From contig JANZZA010000158.1 of NCBI GenBank assembly GCA_026419655.1, forward strand, positions 1 through 6,931: 6,931 nt of DNA, written 5' to 3'. Source of the DNA: Armatimonadota bacterium (GTDB taxonomy: Bacteria; Armatimonadota; Zipacnadia; Zipacnadales; FEN-943). Positions within the stretch are counted from its first letter, which is position 1; each line of letters begins with the position of its first letter. The notes below the pieces were generated by a model. The model ran no database searches. It worked only from the letters and a program-made list of their open reading frames with translations, and had not been told where the DNA came from. This document shows positions 4,538-6,931 of this stretch, piece after piece. The position numbers were made by a program, and so were the translations under genes.

Positions 4538-6931
4538 ATGGCCATAACGATTGATGGCAGGCTGGTTGAGTGCTCACCCGAGGAGAACATCCTCGAGGTG
4601 GCGCGGCGCAACGGCGTGGACATACCGTCCCTGTGCTACGAGTCAGCAGTGCACGCCTGGGGAGCTTGCCGCCTCTGCATAGTGGAGGTGGACGGACTGG
4701 AACGTCCGGTCCCGGCGTGTCTAACGCGTGCCGAGGAAGGCCTGGATGTACGAACAGAATCTCCGCGCCTGACTGCTGCCCGCCGGGTCATCCTAGAACT
4801 CCTGTTTTCGCAACATGCGGGCGAGTGCGAATCATGCAACCTTTCGCCGGCATGCCGTTTGTTCGCACTGGCTCAACGCTACGGAGCACGTCGAGACCGT
4901 TTCGACGGCTCTGCACGCCATACAAGTACCGTCGAGCTCAGTCCCCTGGTCATGCACGACCCGAGCAAGTGCATACTCTGCACCTTGTGCGTGCGAGTGT
5001 GCACGGAGCTGGAAGCAGCTAAGGCCTTGCGGCTGGTCGGACATGGTCTCGGTGCGCGCGTGGCGCCAGCGGCGGGCGGCGAAGGTGCGCAGCCATGCCA
5101 CTCGTGCGGACGCTGTGTAGCTGTGTGCCCGGCTGGGGCTCTGACAGATAAAAAAATGGCCACCCGGCCAAGAGGGATGAGCACAAAGACAGTCGCCTCG
5201 GTGTGTCCACACTGCTCCCTGGGCTGCCCGGTCCAGATAGAGGTAGCGCAAGACAGGATTATTGAAGTAAGGCCCGCCGCAGCTCCAGCTGGGGATTTAT
5301 GCACAATGGGGCGCTATGGCTGGGATTTTGTCCATAGCCCGGCCCGACTTACATCCCCACTAATTAAGCTGGGGGAAGCCTCAAAGATGGCACACCTGCG
5401 CCCGGTTTCATGGGACGAGGCCCTGGGCATGGCTGCTGACCGTCTCCGCAGGATCCGGGACCGCTGCGGGCCACAGGCTATCGCAGTGATAGGCTCGTGC
5501 CGCTCTACGAACGAGGCCAACTACCTTCTTCAGAAATTTGCGCGTGCGGTGCTGGGAACAAACAACCTGGACAGCGGTGCAGGCATGCGATGGCCTCCCC
5601 AGCTCGCCGGCGATGACCTGGCCGTGGGCACCGGCATTATGTCCAATTCCCTCGATGAGATAAGCCAGGCACAGCTCATCGTCTTGGTCAGTTCCGACCC
5701 AGAGCAGACGCACCCTGTTTTTAGCGCGCGACTGAAGCGCGCGGCGCGACAAGGCACCCGCATCATCGTTGTTGACCCACGGCTGATAGACCTGGTCGCC
5801 TGCGCTGAAATGCACCTGCGACTGCGCGTCGGCGCTGAAGTCACCCTGGTGAACGGTCTCGTAAAGGTGATTATCGAAGAAGGCTTGTACGACCACGAGT
5901 TTGTGGAAGCTCACACAGAGGGCTTCAAGGACCTGGCGGGGTTCTTGCAAGGCCTGAAAATGCAAGCGGTTTGCCGCCTGACCGGCATCGAGGAGCGGCA
6001 AATCCGTGAAGCAGCCCGAACAATTGCTGCAGCAGACAGCGTCATGTTCTTTTATACAACGGGCGCCCATCACCCGATGTGCGGGCACGAAACGGGCCTG
6101 GCCCTGCGTAATCTTGCGCTGGTCACCGGTAACATCGGACGGGCGGGCGCCGGCGTCAATGCCCTGCGTCTTCAAAACAATGCCCAGGGCGCATGCGACA
6201 TGGGAGTACTGCCGGGTGTCCTGCCAGGGTACCAGAAAATCGCCGACGACGCGGTGGTAGGAAAGTTTGAGAGAGCCTGGAGCGTCACGCTTCCACGTCA
6301 GCCTGGAATCAGCCGCACCGACCTCGTGGACGCAATACTCGGCGGCCAGGTTAAGGCCCTGTACGTAATGGGCGAAAACCCGGCCGCCGCAGATCCAAAC
6401 CCGGCGCGTACTCGACTGGCCCTTGAGACCCTGGAATTGCTCATCGTCCAGGACGTTTTCCCGACCGAGACAGCAGAAATGGCGCATATAGTCCTGCCGG
6501 CCGCAGCCTGGGCGGAAGTGGACGGAACCTACACCGCTGCCGACCGACGAGTGCAGAGAGTAAGAGCAGCGCTGCCGCCGCCGGGGGAAGCCCAGCCCGA
6601 CTGGCTGATCATTTGCCGCCTGTCGGACCATATGGGGTATCCGATGAGCTACTCCGGCCCGGAAGACATTTGGGCAGAGGTGGCTTCGCTCTGTCCCGTG
6701 TTTGCCGGCATCAGCTACTCGCGCCTGGAACGCGGCGGGCTGCCCTGGCCGTGCACGGGCACGAGCGATCCAGGTCGCAAGCACCTACACGCGTGGCTGC
6801 GACAAAACAACACCCGTGAGCAACTTCGCCCAGTGCAGCCTTCGGGCCATCTGCCGGGCGCGGACCTGGACGAACATTATCCAATGCTGCTCACGACGGG
6901 AAAACGGCTGTACCATTACCAGCCGGGCACG
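4538..6931 (+). CDS. Formate dehydrogenase alpha-like (NuoG-type N-terminus) with altered active site, 3' end missing
   Basis: The frame runs 798 codons to the window end; relatives of about 890 residues suggest roughly 100 are missing. Domains: [2Fe-2S] ferredoxin (C33, C44, C47, C61); NuoG-type His-ligated [4Fe-4S] (H93, C97, C100, C106); two [4Fe-4S] clusters (C145/148/151/155 and C187/190/193/197); then the molybdopterin domain with its own cluster (C223, C226, C230, C255). From 318 on it follows FdhF/FdhA closely: NYLLQKFARAVLGTNN, LTGNIGR-type segment 530-535, QNNAQGACDMG (546-556), VDGTYTAADRRVQRVR (661-676), and the start of the dinucleotide-binding domain at 783. Against E. coli FdhF, Lys44 is Met257, Sec140 is Arg351 and His141 is Trp352; Arg333 is kept as R544. 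Loop HHPMCGH (511-517) replaces the usual GxxQH loop. Formate oxidation by the known mechanism is therefore doubtful. ATG 4538 is chosen because the ferredoxin strand starts there; in-frame GTGs at 4529 and 4532 are alternatives. It is co-oriented with and probably co-transcribed with the NuoF-like gene. Confidence 0.85.
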   Translation, partial: MAITIDGRLVECSPEENILEVARRNGVDIPSLCYESAVHAWGACRLCIVEVDGLERPVPACLTRAEEGLDVRTESPRLTAARRVILELLFSQHAGECESCNLSPACRLFALAQRYGARRDRFDGSARHTSTVELSPLVMHDPSKCILCTLCVRVCTELEAAKALRLVGHGLGARVAPAAGGEGAQPCHSCGRCVAVCPAGALTDKKMATRPRGMSTKTVASVCPHCSLGCPVQIEVAQDRIIEVRPAAAPAGDLCTMGRYGWDFVHSPARLTSPLIKLGEASKMAHLRPVSWDEALGMAADRLRRIRDRCGPQAIAVIGSCRSTNEANYLLQKFARAVLGTNNLDSGAGMRWPPQLAGDDLAVGTGIMSNSLDEISQAQLIVLVSSDPEQTHPVFSARLKRAARQGTRIIVVDPRLIDLVACAEMHLRLRVGAEVTLVNGLVKVIIEEGLYDHEFVEAHTEGFKDLAGFLQGLKMQAVCRLTGIEERQIREAARTIAAADSVMFFYTTGAHHPMCGHETGLALRNLALVTGNIGRAGAGVNALRLQNNAQGACDMGVLPGVLPGYQKIADDAVVGKFERAWSVTLPRQPGISRTDLVDAILGGQVKALYVMGENPAAADPNPARTRLALETLELLIVQDVFPTETAEMAHIVLPAAAWAEVDGTYTAADRRVQRVRAALPPPGEAQPDWLIICRLSDHMGYPMSYSGPEDIWAEVASLCPVFAGISYSRLERGGLPWPCTGTSDPGRKHLHAWLRQNNTREQLRPVQPSGHLPGADLDEHYPMLLTTGKRLYHYQPGT

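Noticed and set aside
5588..5590. Selenocysteine codon in the FdhA-like gene
   Set aside because: The codon at the Sec column is CGA, not TGA, so no Sec is read here. Only an ancestral link is proposed.
5408..6784. 458-residue open frame on the minus strand
   Set aside because: It lies wholly antisense to the FdhA-like gene, whose protein matches its family along the whole length. The frame is a by-product of GC-rich codon use, and its translation resembles no protein I know.
1..6931. CRISPR array, insertion sequence, tRNA or rRNA genes
   Set aside because: I saw no regularly spaced repeats, no transposase-like frame, no terminal inverted repeats and no tRNA T-loop signature.

Overview
The window reads as bacterial DNA, high in G+C and densely coding on the + strand. 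The redox genes suggest an anaerobe. Gene 1 (DUF4091) and gene 2 (a PD40-type propeller) are families I associate with polysaccharide-degrading, often uncultured lineages such as Planctomycetota, Hydrogenedentota, Armatimonadota or KSB1 relatives. I cannot assign a phylum from sequence alone.

Layout: (a) 1-567 is the 3' end of a DUF4091 (putative glycoside-hydrolase-like) gene. (b) 743-1984 is a complete gene for a WD40/TolB-like beta-propeller protein of unknown function, with a good ribosome binding site. (c) 1985-2842 is an 858-base stretch without a convincing gene. Its middle is more AT-rich and holds a perfect inverted repeat, a sigma70-type promoter candidate and a roughly 240-base GC-rich leader. 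(d) 2843-4504 encodes a NuoF/HydB/FdhB-like flavoprotein-subunit homologue. (e) 4538-6931, running off the window end, encodes a formate-dehydrogenase alpha-like protein with a NuoG-type iron-sulfur N-terminus.

Genes (d) and (e) have the layout of a soluble NAD(P)-linked formate dehydrogenase, but both terminal catalytic sites are altered while nearly all the Fe-S wiring is kept. In the NuoF-like subunit the glycine-rich FMN loop, the NADE segment and the GAGAYxCGEE segment are replaced or deleted, yet the N3-type [4Fe-4S] ligands remain. In the FdhA-like subunit every Fe-S ligand of the NuoG-type arm and of the catalytic-domain cluster is present. However, the metal-ligating Sec/Cys is Arg351 (codon CGA, one transition from the Sec codon TGA), the following His is Trp352, and the Lys between cluster and pterin is Met257. 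The active-site Arg (R544) is kept, and a new His/Cys-rich loop (HHPMCGH, 511-517) replaces the usual GxxQH loop. No separate NuoE-type subunit lies upstream.

The most interesting reading is a paralogous complex derived from NAD-dependent formate dehydrogenase. It may be an electron conduit, or an enzyme of different chemistry that exchanges electrons with unknown partners instead of NADH and formate. This is inference from family motifs read by eye.
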